Shown here one piece after another: positions 7,714 through 16,489 of a stretch of DNA of 64,000 bases. The position numbers and the translations under genes were made by a program. Source of the stretch: JADJPO01 sp963825645 (GTDB lineage: Bacteria; Actinomycetota; Actinomycetes; Actinomycetales; Kineosporiaceae); contig CAWGTT010000003.1 in the NCBI GenBank assembly GCA_963825645.1, positions 124,001 through 188,000 of the forward strand, in the 5' to 3' direction. Numbering within the stretch: position 1 is the first letter of the stretch; each line of letters begins with the position of its first letter. A model generated the notes under the pieces. That model had not been told where the DNA came from. It saw only the letters and a program-made list of their open reading frames with translations, and ran no database searches.

Positions 7714-9870
7714 ATGATCGATGCCATGACGGCCCAATGGAACTTCACCGGGGAGCCCCCCGTAGCCGACGGCGGCGGGGAAGTGACGCTGGTCGAGGGT
7801 TCGACCTTCTGCATCGGCGCGGCGAACGGTGACATCCGTCCCGACGCGGTGCACGGGCTGTTCTTCCGGGACACCCGGATCCTGTCGCGATGGGAGGTCC
7901 GAGTGGACGGGTACCCCGTCCAACCGCTGCTGACCGAGCAGCTGGACCCGTTCGCCGCGCTCTTCGTCGCCCGGGTGGCGCCCCGTCCGGGCCGGGCCGA
8001 CAGCACAGTGCTGCTGCAGCGGCGGCGCTACGTCGGCGAGGGAATGCGCGAGGACCTGGTTCTGGAGAACCTCTCCGGTGAGGCGGTCGGGCTGACCGTG
8101 ACCGTCCTGGTCGAAGCCGACTTCGCCGACCTGTTCGAGGTCAAGGAGAACCGTGCGCTCGCCCGCACCGGCCGGGTCAGCACCCACTCCGGGGACGGGT
8201 TCCATGCCGAGTACCGGTGGATGACTCACTCGCGCGGCGTCCGAGTGGTGGCCGACCAACAGGCCGAGTACCAACCGGGCTTCGTCTCCTTCCCGGTCGT
8301 GGTGCCGGCCCGGGGGCAGTGGCAGACCTGCCTGCAGGTGCAGGGCCTCATCGACGAGGTGCCCATCACCGGACGCCACCTGTGCGGGGTCCCGGCCGGT
8401 CAGAGCAGACCGGAGCGCCAACTCACGGAGTGGCGTCGTCAGGCCCCGGTGGTGTCCGGCTCCCGGCCCGGGCTGCCCCAGACGATCACCCGGAGCCAGG
8501 AGGACCTCGGCGTCCTGCGGATCTTCGACCCGGAGCACCCGGACCGGGTCGCCGTGGCCGCCGGAGCGCCGTGGTTCATGTCCCTCTTCGGCCGGGACTC
8601 CTTGCTCTCGGCATGGATGGCCCTGCCGATCGACCGGTCGCTGGCCGTCGGCACGCTGCAGACCCTGGCCGCGCTCCAGGGCCGGACCACAGACCCGCTG
8701 ACCGAGGAGCAGCCCGGTCGGATCATGCACGAGCGACGCCAGGGCCTCGCGCCCGATCTGATGCTCGGCGGCAGCAACGTCTACTACGGCACGGCGGACG
8801 CCACCCCGCTGTTCGTCATGTTGCTCGAGCAGGCCTGGCGGTGGGGCGCCGGCTACGAGGAGATCGAGGCCTTGCTCCCGCACGCCGACCGCGCCCTGGA
8901 CTGGATCATCACCGACGGCGACCCGGACGGTGACGACTTCGTCGAGTATCGCCGGGCCACCGACCGAGGACTGGTCAACCAGGGCTGGAAGGACTCCTTC
9001 GACGGGGTCAACTTCGCCAACGGGCGGTTGGCCGAGGCGCCGATCGCGCTCTGCGAGGTCCAGGGCTATGTCTACGCCGCCTTCGGGGCACGAGCCCGGC
9101 TGGCCGCGGCCGCCGGAGACCACGATCTCGCGCGGAGCTGGTCCGAGCGAGCCGTGAAGCTGAAGTCGAAGTTCAACGACGCGTTCTGGCTCGACGGTCG
9201 GGGCTACTATGCGATCGCCCTGGACGGCGACAAGCGCCCGGTCGACGCCCTGTCCTCGAACATGGCGCACTGCCTGTGGACCGGGATCATCGACGAGGAG
9301 CGAGCGCCGTCCGTGGTCGCTCACCTGATGTCAGCGCGGATGTTCACCGGATGGGGTATCCGGACCCTGGCCAGCGATATGGGCGCCTACAACCCAATGT
9401 CGTACCACAACGGGTCCGTCTGGCCGCATGACAACGCCCTGGCCGTCGAAGGCCTGCTGCGGTACGGCTACGTCGGGGAAGCGCAACGAGTCGCGCTCGG
9501 GTTGCTGGACGCCGCCGAGTGCTTCGGCGGCCGGCTTCCCGAGCTGTTCTGCGGCTTCGACCGCGGCCAGTTCGCCACTCCGGTGACCTACCCGACATCG
9601 TGCTCTCCGCAGGCCTGGGCAGCGGCCACGCCGGTCCACCTGCTGCGCAGCCTGCTCCGCCTGGAGCCGGACCTTCCGCGGGGCCACCTGGCTCTCTCGC
9701 CGGTGCTGCCGGCGGAGCTACTGCCGCTGGCGGTGGAGCGGCTGCAGGTCGGCGACGGTCAGCTGTCGCTGACCGTCGACCCGACCGGCAGCTGTGCGGT
9801 CTCTCAGGCTCCGGACGGGCTCATAGTGCAACTGGCTGCCGGGTCCGGCCCGCGCCGATCCGCCCGATAG
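7714..9870 (+). CDS. Glycogen-debranching-type glycosidase (N-terminal GDE plus (alpha/alpha)6 barrel)
   Basis: A 718-aa protein of the amylo-alpha-1,6-glucosidase-like family. Residues about 15-230 form the N-terminal debranching-enzyme beta domain (FFRDTRILSRWEV). Residues about 280-680 form a six-hairpin glycosidase barrel, with the family segment APWFMSLFGRDSLLSAWM near residue 286 and NGSVWPHDNALAVEGLLRYG near 569. It probably hydrolyses alpha-glucans or another glycoside; the substrate is not decided by the sequence. A second in-frame ATG lies at 7726. Its 3' end overlaps the convergent glycosyltransferase by 50 bp. Both may act on the same storage or surface glucan. Confidence 0.82.
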   Translation: MIDAMTAQWNFTGEPPVADGGGEVTLVEGSTFCIGAANGDIRPDAVHGLFFRDTRILSRWEVRVDGYPVQPLLTEQLDPFAALFVARVAPRPGRADSTVLLQRRRYVGEGMREDLVLENLSGEAVGLTVTVLVEADFADLFEVKENRALARTGRVSTHSGDGFHAEYRWMTHSRGVRVVADQQAEYQPGFVSFPVVVPARGQWQTCLQVQGLIDEVPITGRHLCGVPAGQSRPERQLTEWRRQAPVVSGSRPGLPQTITRSQEDLGVLRIFDPEHPDRVAVAAGAPWFMSLFGRDSLLSAWMALPIDRSLAVGTLQTLAALQGRTTDPLTEEQPGRIMHERRQGLAPDLMLGGSNVYYGTADATPLFVMLLEQAWRWGAGYEEIEALLPHADRALDWIITDGDPDGDDFVEYRRATDRGLVNQGWKDSFDGVNFANGRLAEAPIALCEVQGYVYAAFGARARLAAAAGDHDLARSWSERAVKLKSKFNDAFWLDGRGYYAIALDGDKRPVDALSSNMAHCLWTGIIDEERAPSVVAHLMSARMFTGWGIRTLASDMGAYNPMSYHNGSVWPHDNALAVEGLLRYGYVGEAQRVALGLLDAAECFGGRLPELFCGFDRGQFATPVTYPTSCSPQAWAAATPVHLLRSLLRLEPDLPRGHLALSPVLPAELLPLAVERLQVGDGQLSLTVDPTGSCAVSQAPDGLIVQLAAGSGPRRSAR

Positions 9871-10920
9871 CCGCCTGCTGGAGCCGATGCCGCGGCAGCG
9901 CGGCCTCCTCGATCAACCGCCGGTACAGCCGGATGTGGTCCTCCACCATCCGCGCCATGCTGAACCGCCGCAGCGCGGCGTCGCGGCAGTCCGCCCGGTC
10001 GATCTCACCGATCCGGCCGCACGCCTCGATCAGGTCATCGACCTTGTCGTGCAGGAAGCCGGTGTGCCCGTGCTCGACGATCTCCTGCGCCGCGCCGTGC
10101 GGGCTGGCCAGCACGGGCGTGCCGCAGGCCAGCGACTCGGCCATGACCAGGCCGAACGGCTCCGGCCACCGGATCGGGTTGATCAGCGCCTCGGCGCGTC
10201 CGAGCAGGTCGATCCGGGTCTGCTCGTCAGGCTCGAACATCAGCTCGACGTCACTGCCCATCATCGGCTTGATGATCTCTTCGAAGTAGGTCTTCTCGAT
10301 GTCCTCACGCATCTTGACCATCAACACCAGGGGCCTGCCCACCGCGCGAGCCACCTGGATGGCGCGGTGCACGCCCTTGTCCGGGTTCATCCGCCCGACG
10401 AACGCCAGATGACCGCCACCACCGGGACCCGGCAGGTACCGGGTGGTGTCGATGCCGTGCGGGATCACACCGGCCACCGGGATCTCCGGCGCTGTCGCCC
10501 GCTGCGGGTGGGAGATGCAGATCAAGTGGGCGCGGCCGGGAAGGCGCGAGTAGAGCTGGCGGGCGGCGGCGTGGAACTGCCCGTGCACGGTGGTCACCAC
10601 GGGCACGCCCGGGGGGCGGCCCGGCTGCCGAGCAGCGGGCCGACGTAGGTGTGGTCGTGGATGACATCGCAGTGGGCCAGGGCGCGGTAGGCGGCCTCGA
10701 CGTGCAGGCTCTCGTAGACGGAGTCACCGATCGGCTCGACCACCTCGGTGAACAGCCACGACCGGTTCACCTCGCAGCGTGACTCGCCAACGGTGAACAG
10801 CTCGACATCGTGTCCGGCCAAGGAGAGCCCTCGCGCCAGGTTGTCGACGACGGCCTCGGTGCCGCCGTAGCGGGGTGGCGGGACCGGGATCCACGGGGCG
10901 GCTATCAGTCCGATGCGCAC
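9821..10920 (-). pseudogene. GT4-family glycosyltransferase interrupted by a 1-base frameshift
   Basis: Two frames make one GT4 (GT-B) glycosyltransferase. The N-terminal part is IGLIAAPWIPVPPPRYGGTE through VIHDHTYVGPLLGS. The C-terminal part is VVTTVHGQF through IPHGID, VGRMNPDKG and the RWPEPFGLVMAESLACGTPV donor-binding block. The frames break at the six-G run 10611-10616; one extra base there restores a 366-aa protein, and the total length then divides by three. This may be a sequencing or assembly error in a homopolymer, or a real lesion. The start is GTG at 10920 with AGAGGA upstream. It pairs convergently with the debranching-type glycosidase. Confidence 0.82.
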
Positions 10921-10942
10921 GATTCCTCTTCTCTCGAGGGAA

Positions 10943-10969
10943 CCTGCGGGTCGGGCCTTCACCCGCAGG
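10943..10969 (-). terminator. Hairpin between the membrane-protein gene and the GT4 gene
   Basis: Perfect 9-bp inverted repeat (CCTGCGGGT and ACCCGCAGG) with a 9-nt loop, 22 bp upstream of the GT4 start and past the stop of the gene at 11097. It could terminate the lrp-side transcript or attenuate the GT4 gene. Confidence 0.4.
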
Positions 10970-11096
10970 AGCGACGGATCGTCAACGCCATGAAAGGGAT
11001 GACTGAGTGCCGTATCCCCGAAATCACCCCAAAGAAACTCCTAAGCCACACGAGTGCCCACCCAAGTGGCCCGTTTTCGTAGCGCTGAGTCTATGA

Positions 11097-12041
11097 TCAC
11101 TTACGCTGCGTGGGAGTGTAGCGGCCCTGGAGGTCATTGGCCGTTCTTAGCAGCGCCGCTGGCGTGGCGGCGGCCAGCGCTGCCAGCGGATAGATGACGA
11201 CGGTCCATCGCTGAGCCGGGGCCAGGTCCCGCGGTGCGCTCAGCAGAGTGGGCAGGACGGCCAGCGCGATCGCGGGGAGCGAGCTACCCAGAGCGAGCGA
11301 CCACCGGACCGCCGCCGGCATCCGCGACCCGGCGACGAGTGCGGCGCAGACGGCCATCGCCACCAGAACGGCCCGCAGCGGGCCCAGCTCCCAGCCGCGC
11401 AGCGCCTGGAGAGCACCCGGCCAGGGCATCCACCAGGCCTCGGTGCGCGCGTCGATCACCCACCAGGTCGCCGTGGCCAGCGCGGCCACGACGGCGGCCA
11501 CGGCGACCGCGTTCCAGCCCCGCCAGATGGAGCGGATCCCGTCGGCCGCCAGAAGGGTGAGCATCGCCGGCCAGAGCGGGTAGGAGGCCAGGGTCCACGT
11601 CACGGTTCTCGCGTCCGCGGCGCCGCTCGCCATGCTCGCCAGCTCGGCGGCGGTGGCGGTCATCTCGACCGTCGTCGGCGCAAGTACGGCCAGCCAGGGC
11701 ACCAGCCCGGCCAACGCCGGGTACCCGGCTGCCCTCAGCACCGCACCCTGGCTGAGCACGGCCACGGCCAGACAGGCCGTCGCGAGGACATGGCGCACGA
11801 CCTCCTGACCGTCTGGTTCGACGCCGGAGCCGGTCAGCTGGGCCATCCGGTAGCACCACGCGGTGGCGGGTACCGCCAGACACAGGGCGAGAATCACCGC
11901 GACATAGCTGCGCCGACGCGCCCAGCCGCGATGACGTCGACGGGTGGGGACGGTCCGGCGTTGTGCCCGGGTCCGTTCCGCCCGTCGCCGCGGACCGACC
12001 TGCGGTACCGCCGCCTCGTGCTGGGTCAGTAGGCCGTGCAT
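11097..12041 (-). CDS. Multi-pass membrane protein of unknown function
   Basis: I do not recognise the family. The 314-aa protein has a strongly basic N-terminus (about residues 18-48, rich in Arg) followed by roughly seven or eight hydrophobic stretches separated by short loops. The first is YVAVILALCLAVPATAWCY. The C-terminus is short and polar (GRYTPTQRK). It lies 59 bp downstream of the Lrp regulator on the same strand, so the two may be co-transcribed and the regulator may control it. The Arg/Pro/Ser-rich readings in other frames of the same stretch lack membrane or domain character, which supports this frame. Confidence 0.62.
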   Translation of the reverse strand: MHGLLTQHEAAVPQVGPRRRAERTRAQRRTVPTRRRHRGWARRRSYVAVILALCLAVPATAWCYRMAQLTGSGVEPDGQEVVRHVLATACLAVAVLSQGAVLRAAGYPALAGLVPWLAVLAPTTVEMTATAAELASMASGAADARTVTWTLASYPLWPAMLTLLAADGIRSIWRGWNAVAVAAVVAALATATWWVIDARTEAWWMPWPGALQALRGWELGPLRAVLVAMAVCAALVAGSRMPAAVRWSLALGSSLPAIALAVLPTLLSAPRDLAPAQRWTVVIYPLAALAAATPAALLRTANDLQGRYTPTQRK

Positions 12042-12100
12042 GTCGTGGTCTTCGTCGCGCGACGGCGACGCCTTGAGCCGGACGGGTGATCAGATCGGGC

Positions 12101-12556
12101 TCAGTCGTGCGCGGCGCTGGTCCGGATGGGCCGCGCCTCGTACGGCGTGGAGAGCACGATCGTGGTTCGGGTCGCGACCGCCGCGGCGGCACGGATCCGG
12201 GCGAGCAGCCCTTCGAGGCTGCCGGGGGTGGCGACGCGCACCTTGAGGATGTAGTTCTCCTCACCGGCCACGGAGTGGCAGGCCTCGATCTCGTCGAGCC
12301 GCGAGAGCCGCTGGGGCACATCGTCCTCGGCGGCGGGGTCGAGCGGGGTGACCGAGATGAATGCGGTGAGCGGCAGCCCCAGTGCCTCCGGGTCGACCAC
12401 GGCGACGTATCCGCGGATCACCCCGCGCCGCTCGAGCCGGCGGACCCGCTGATGGACGGCGGAGGTGGACAGCCCCGTCGCCTTGCCGAGGTCGGTGAAG
12501 CTCATCCGGCCATCGCGGCTGAGTAGCGCGACGATCTGCCGGTCGATCTCCTCCAC
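12101..12556 (-). CDS. Lrp/AsnC-family transcriptional regulator
   Basis: 151 aa. Residues 1-60 form the AsnC-type winged helix-turn-helix (DRQIVALLSRDGRMSFTDLG through RVRRLERRGVIRGY). Residues about 68-140 form the RAM ligand-binding domain (FISVTP, HSVAGEENYILKVRV). Such proteins sense amino acids and form octamers on DNA. The start is GTG at 12556, 7 nt after TAGCCT, suggesting a leaderless transcript. It is divergent from the exonuclease gene and precedes the membrane-protein gene. The amino-acid degradation genes at 1.3-7.7 kb are possible targets, but nothing here proves it. Confidence 0.9.
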   Translation of the reverse strand: MEEIDRQIVALLSRDGRMSFTDLGKATGLSTSAVHQRVRRLERRGVIRGYVAVVDPEALGLPLTAFISVTPLDPAAEDDVPQRLSRLDEIEACHSVAGEENYILKVRVATPGSLEGLLARIRAAAAVATRTTIVLSTPYEARPIRTSAAHD

Positions 12557-12563
12557 TCGATGA

Positions 12564-12569
12564 AGGCTA
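12564..12569 (-). promoter_or_regulatory. -10 box TAGCCT for leaderless lrp-type gene
   Basis: TAGCCT on the minus strand, 7 nt before the GTG at 12556. Confidence 0.45.
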
Positions 12570-12603
12570 CGGCAGCGCTCAGCCTCCTGGCAGGATCCTC
12601 CGG

Positions 12604-13545
12604 GTGAGGAATCCGCGTGGGAACCGTTTGATGCTGCTGGACTCGGCCTCCCTCTACTTCCGTGCCTTCTTCGGTGTCAAGGAGCAGGTCACGGCACCGG
12701 ACGGCACGCCGGTGAACGCCGTGCGCGGGTTCCTTGACATGGTCTCCACTCTGGTCACCCGGCGCCGCCCCGACCGGCTGGTGGCCTGCTGGGACGAGGA
12801 CTGGCGCCCACAGTTCCGGGTCCAGGCGATCCCGTCCTACAAGGCGCACCGCGTCGCCGACCCGGTCGCCGGTACCGAGCAGACCCCGGACGAGCTCGAC
12901 GTCCAGGTTCCGATCATCATCGAGGTGCTCGAGGCGCTCGGCATCGCCCGGCTCGGCGGGCAGGGCCTCGAGGCGGACGACGTGATCGGCACCCTGGCCG
13001 GCCGGGAGGTCGCCGGCGCAGCGGACGTCGAGGTGGTCACCGGCGACAGGGACCTGTTCCAGCTCGTCGACGACGCGGGCGGGGTACGAGTGCTCTACAT
13101 CGGCAAGGGCGTCCGCAACCTGGAGGTGGTCGACCAGGCCTGGCTGGCGCAGCGGTACGGGATCCCGACCGGCCGGGCCTACGCCGTGCTGGCCGCCCTG
13201 CGCGGTGACCCCAGCGACGGCCTGCCCGGAGTCCCCGGTATCGGGGAGAAGACCGCCGCGTCGTTGATCTCCCGGTACACAGACCTGGCCGCGCTGCGGG
13301 CCGCCGCCGACGATGCGGGCAGCGACCTGTCCCCCGCGGTGCGGCGGCGGCTGGTGCAGGCGAGTGAGTATCTGGACGTCGCGATGGGCGTGGTCGAGGT
13401 GGTCCGCAACGCCGACCTGCCGGCACTGGACGACACGCTGCCGACCACCCCGCCGGATCACGACCGGCTGGTGGCGGTGACGCAGCGATGGGGGCTGGAG
13501 TCGGCGGTGAGCCGGGCCGTTGTGGCGATGAGCGGGCGTGGCTGA
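12604..13545 (+). CDS. 5'-3' exonuclease (FEN/PolA-type nuclease domain, stand-alone)
   Basis: A 313-aa structure-specific nuclease like the N-terminal domain of DNA polymerase I and like Rv2090. Metal-binding acidic residues are seen in MLLDSASLYF, CWDEDW, LEADDVIGTL and VTGDRDLFQLV. The helix-hairpin-helix LPGVPGIGEKTA is near residue 203. No polymerase domain follows, so it is the stand-alone form that would process flaps or RNA primers. The GTG start at 12604 is preceded by CAGGAT-N7, a near match to the leaderless -10 pattern. It converges on helY with an 11-bp gap, the same arrangement as in M. tuberculosis. Confidence 0.9.
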   Translation: MRNPRGNRLMLLDSASLYFRAFFGVKEQVTAPDGTPVNAVRGFLDMVSTLVTRRRPDRLVACWDEDWRPQFRVQAIPSYKAHRVADPVAGTEQTPDELDVQVPIIIEVLEALGIARLGGQGLEADDVIGTLAGREVAGAADVEVVTGDRDLFQLVDDAGGVRVLYIGKGVRNLEVVDQAWLAQRYGIPTGRAYAVLAALRGDPSDGLPGVPGIGEKTAASLISRYTDLAALRAAADDAGSDLSPAVRRRLVQASEYLDVAMGVVEVVRNADLPALDDTLPTTPPDHDRLVAVTQRWGLESAVSRAVVAMSGRG

Positions 13546-13556
13546 CGAACTGGCTG

Positions 13557-16385
13557 CTAGGCCACGACGCCCCGGCGCATCCCGGCGACCGCCTCGCCCG
13601 CGACACGGCGCAGCGGAGCATCGTGAGCCTCGCGCGCGGCCGCCTGGATCTGACCCAGCAGGTCGACGATCTGCCGGCACCAGCGCACGAAATCGCCTGC
13701 GGCCAGACCGGTCTCACCCTGGGCGTCCTCATCGCCCAGCACGTCGTCGAGGTCATGACCTTGGGCCCAGCGGTGGACGGCGCGCACCAGGCCGAGCTCC
13801 ACCTCCCGGGTGGGCTCCAGCCGGTGCGCCGCTTCCCGGTCGGTCAGCTGGGACCACACCCGCACCGTCTCCGCGAGGGCGGCCCGGACGCCGGCCGGCG
13901 GTCGCGGTCCCTGGCCGGCGTCGTCCCGCCGGGCCTCGTAGACCACCGCGCTCGCGCAGGCGGCCAGGCCGGGTGCGTCCAGGTGCCGCCAGATCCCCTC
14001 CCGCAGGCACTCGGCGACGAGCAGGTCGCTCTCGGTGTAGATCCGGCGCAGACGCTGGCCGTGCTCGCCGACCGTGAGCTCACCCGAGGGCGCCGGCACC
14101 AGGTAGCCCAGCTCGGTGAGTAGGTCGCAGACTCGGTCGAAGACCCGGGCGATCGTGTTGGTCCGGCCCTCGATCCGCCGGGTCAGCTGGTCGGTCTCGC
14201 GGCGCAGCCGGTACCAGCGCTCCGACCAGCGGGCATGGTCCTCCCGCTCGGCGCACCCGTGGCAGGGGTGCGCCCGTAGGGCTGTGCGGAGCCGGCCGAC
14301 CTCCTCCAGGTCGGTGCCGCCGGCCAGCCCGCGACGTGGCGGTCCGGCGGTGCGGACCGTGCCCGGTGTCAGATCCACCGTGGGCACGACGTTCCGCAGA
14401 GTTGAGGCGAGATCCCTTCGGGCAGAGGGGCTTCGGGCGTCGAATCCCTTCGGCAACCGGATCCGGGTCACGGCCTGGACGCTGGCGGGCACATCGGCCA
14501 GACCCACCTGGCGGACGCGATGGTTCTCGGTGAGTACCCGTGGGCGCGGCCCATCGGCGTCCGAGTGCTGCCCCGGCTCGATCACCACCGCCCAGCCGGC
14601 CCGCCGCCCGTTGCCGATCCGGATCACGTCACCGGGGCGCAGCTGCTCCAAGGTGGCGATCGCGTCCAGCCGGCGGCTGCGCGCGGCGGTGCGCGAGACG
14701 TCGGCCTCGGCCGCGGCGATCCGGCGCCGGATCGCCATGTACTCGGAGAAGTCGCCCAGATGACAGGTCATCGCCTCGGCGTAGCCCTCGAGGGCCTCGT
14801 TCTGCCGACGGGCCTGTCTGGCCAGGCCCACGACGGCCCGGTCGGCCTGGAACTGGGCGAACGAGGTCTCCAGGATCTCCCGCGCCCGGATCCGACCCAC
14901 CTGAGCGACCAGGTTGACCGCCATGTTGTAGGTGGGACGGAAGCTCGAGCGCAGCGGGTAGGTCCGGGTACTGGCCAGACCGGCCAGCGCGTCGGCGTCC
15001 AGACCCGAGTGCCACAGCACGACGGCGTGCCCCTCGACGTCGATACCGCGCCGTCCGGCGCGGCCGGTCAGCTGCGTGTACTCGGCCGCGGTGATGTCCG
15101 CGTGGGTCTGGCCGTTCCACTTGACCAGCTTCTCCAGCACCACCGTCCGGGCCGGCATGTTGATCCCCAGCGCCAGGGTCTCGGTGGCGAAGACGCACTT
15201 GACCAGCCCGGCCGCGAAGAGCTCCTCGACGACCTCCTTGAACGTGGGCAGCAGTCCGGCGTGGTGCGCAGCGACCCCGCGCAGCAGGGCATCGCGCCAG
15301 CTGCCGTAGCCGAGCACTCGGCGGTCGCCGTCCGCGATCGAGGCGGTCCGTTCCTCGATGATCAGGGCGATCCGTGCCCGCTCGGTCTCGGTGGTCAGGC
15401 GCAGACCCGAGATCAGGCACTGGGTGACGGCGGCGTCGCAGCCGGCCCGGCTGAACACGAACACGATCGCCGGCAGCAGCCCGGCCCGGTCCAGAGCGGT
15501 GATCACCTCGGGGCGACCGCCCGGGCGCCGGGCGCCGTCCTCGCGCCGTCGGCGAACACCTTGCCCGTTGCGGCCCGCGCGCCGCCCGCGCTCGGCGGAC
15601 CCGCCCCGCGCCGTGCCCCCGAATCGGTCCCCCCGCGGAGCGGGCGAGTACCGCATGCGCAGTCTCGGGTTGACCCGCGGCGAGGGGGCTGCGGGCCCGG
15701 TGAGGTTCTGCGCGGGCCGCTCATGCTGCTCGTCGGCGAACAGGTCGACGATCTCGCGGCCGACCATGACGTGCTGCCACAGCGGCACCGGGCGGTGCTC
15801 CCAGACCACGACATCCGTCTCGCCGCGCACCGCGGCGAGCCAGTCGCCGAACTCCTCGGCGTTGCTGACCGTGGCCGACAGCGAGACCAGTGCCACCTCC
15901 TCCGGGAGGTGGATGATCACCTCCTCCCAGACCGGACCCCGTTCTGCGTCGGCCAGGTAGTGCACCTCGTCCATGACGACGAAGCCGAGCCCGGCGAGCG
16001 TGGGCGAGTCGGCATAGAGCATGTTGCGCAGCACCTCAGTGGTCATCACCACGATCGGTGCCTCGCCGTTGACGGAGGTGTCCCCGGTGAGCAGGCCGAC
16101 CCGCTCGGGCCCGTGGCGGGCCACCAGATCGGTGTACTTCTGGTTGGAGAGCGCCTTGATCGGGGTGGTGTAGAACGCCTTGCGGCCCTGGGCGAGGGCG
16201 AGATGAACGGCGTACTCACCGACCACGGTCTTCCCCGAGCCGGTCGGCGCGGCCACCAGGACGCCGCTGCCCCGGGCGAGCGACTGGCAGGCCTGGACCT
16301 GGAACTCGTCGAGGGCGAACGGGTAGGTCGCCACGAAGCCTGCCAGGTCAGGGCCCGCCGAATCGTGGTGCCTACCCGTCGTCAC
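13557..16385 (-). CDS. helY: DEAD/DEAH-box helicase HelY (Ski2/Mtr4-like)
   Basis: ATP-dependent RNA/DNA helicase, 942 aa. Walker A is PTGSGKTVVGEYAV near residue 48 and Walker B is DEVHYLAD near 140. Helicase motif VI is seen as QLTGRAGRRGID in the second RecA domain. The C-terminal about 400 residues carry the DSHCT/rRNA-processing-arch-like region of the Mtr4/Ski2 group. An Arg/Gly-rich low-complexity insert lies near residues 255-295. I chose GTG at 16385 because TAGCGT stands 6 nt upstream; another GTG at 16391 overlaps that spacer. The gene corresponds to Rv2092c, and tatC, its usual neighbour, is displaced 11 kb by the tad operon. Confidence 0.93.
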   Translation of the reverse strand: MTTGRHHDSAGPDLAGFVATYPFALDEFQVQACQSLARGSGVLVAAPTGSGKTVVGEYAVHLALAQGRKAFYTTPIKALSNQKYTDLVARHGPERVGLLTGDTSVNGEAPIVVMTTEVLRNMLYADSPTLAGLGFVVMDEVHYLADAERGPVWEEVIIHLPEEVALVSLSATVSNAEEFGDWLAAVRGETDVVVWEHRPVPLWQHVMVGREIVDLFADEQHERPAQNLTGPAAPSPRVNPRLRMRYSPAPRGDRFGGTARGGSAERGRRAGRNGQGVRRRREDGARRPGGRPEVITALDRAGLLPAIVFVFSRAGCDAAVTQCLISGLRLTTETERARIALIIEERTASIADGDRRVLGYGSWRDALLRGVAAHHAGLLPTFKEVVEELFAAGLVKCVFATETLALGINMPARTVVLEKLVKWNGQTHADITAAEYTQLTGRAGRRGIDVEGHAVVLWHSGLDADALAGLASTRTYPLRSSFRPTYNMAVNLVAQVGRIRAREILETSFAQFQADRAVVGLARQARRQNEALEGYAEAMTCHLGDFSEYMAIRRRIAAAEADVSRTAARSRRLDAIATLEQLRPGDVIRIGNGRRAGWAVVIEPGQHSDADGPRPRVLTENHRVRQVGLADVPASVQAVTRIRLPKGFDARSPSARRDLASTLRNVVPTVDLTPGTVRTAGPPRRGLAGGTDLEEVGRLRTALRAHPCHGCAEREDHARWSERWYRLRRETDQLTRRIEGRTNTIARVFDRVCDLLTELGYLVPAPSGELTVGEHGQRLRRIYTESDLLVAECLREGIWRHLDAPGLAACASAVVYEARRDDAGQGPRPPAGVRAALAETVRVWSQLTDREAAHRLEPTREVELGLVRAVHRWAQGHDLDDVLGDEDAQGETGLAAGDFVRWCRQIVDLLGQIQAAAREAHDAPLRRVAGEAVAGMRRGVVA

Positions 16386-16391
16386 GATCAC

Positions 16392-16397
16392 ACGCTA
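16392..16397 (-). promoter_or_regulatory. -10 box TAGCGT for leaderless helY
   Basis: TAGCGT on the minus strand, then GTGATC, then GTG at 16385. This spacing decides between two nearby GTG starts. Confidence 0.4.
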
Positions 16398-16476
16398 CCC
16401 ATCCGGTGCGACCGCCCGGCTCCACGGGCGGACATCCGCGCCGGCCTCGCGGGCGAGTTCGTCGCCGCGCGACGCC

Positions 16477-16482
16477 TAGCAT
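16477..16482 (+). promoter_or_regulatory. -10 box TAGCAT for leaderless agmatinase gene
   Basis: TAGCAT ends 7 nt before the ATG at 16490 and overlaps the alternative ATG at 16481. It therefore favours the downstream start. Confidence 0.45.
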
Positions 16483-16489
16483 GCGCACC

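Noticed and set aside
7705..9324. Minus-strand open frame of 539 codons across the debranching-type glycosidase
   Set aside because: Antisense shadow; the plus frame has clear family blocks.
11284..12321. Minus-strand frame of 345 codons overlapping the membrane-protein gene
   Set aside because: Arg/Ser/Pro-rich without hydrophobic helices; the overlapping 314-aa frame has membrane segments.
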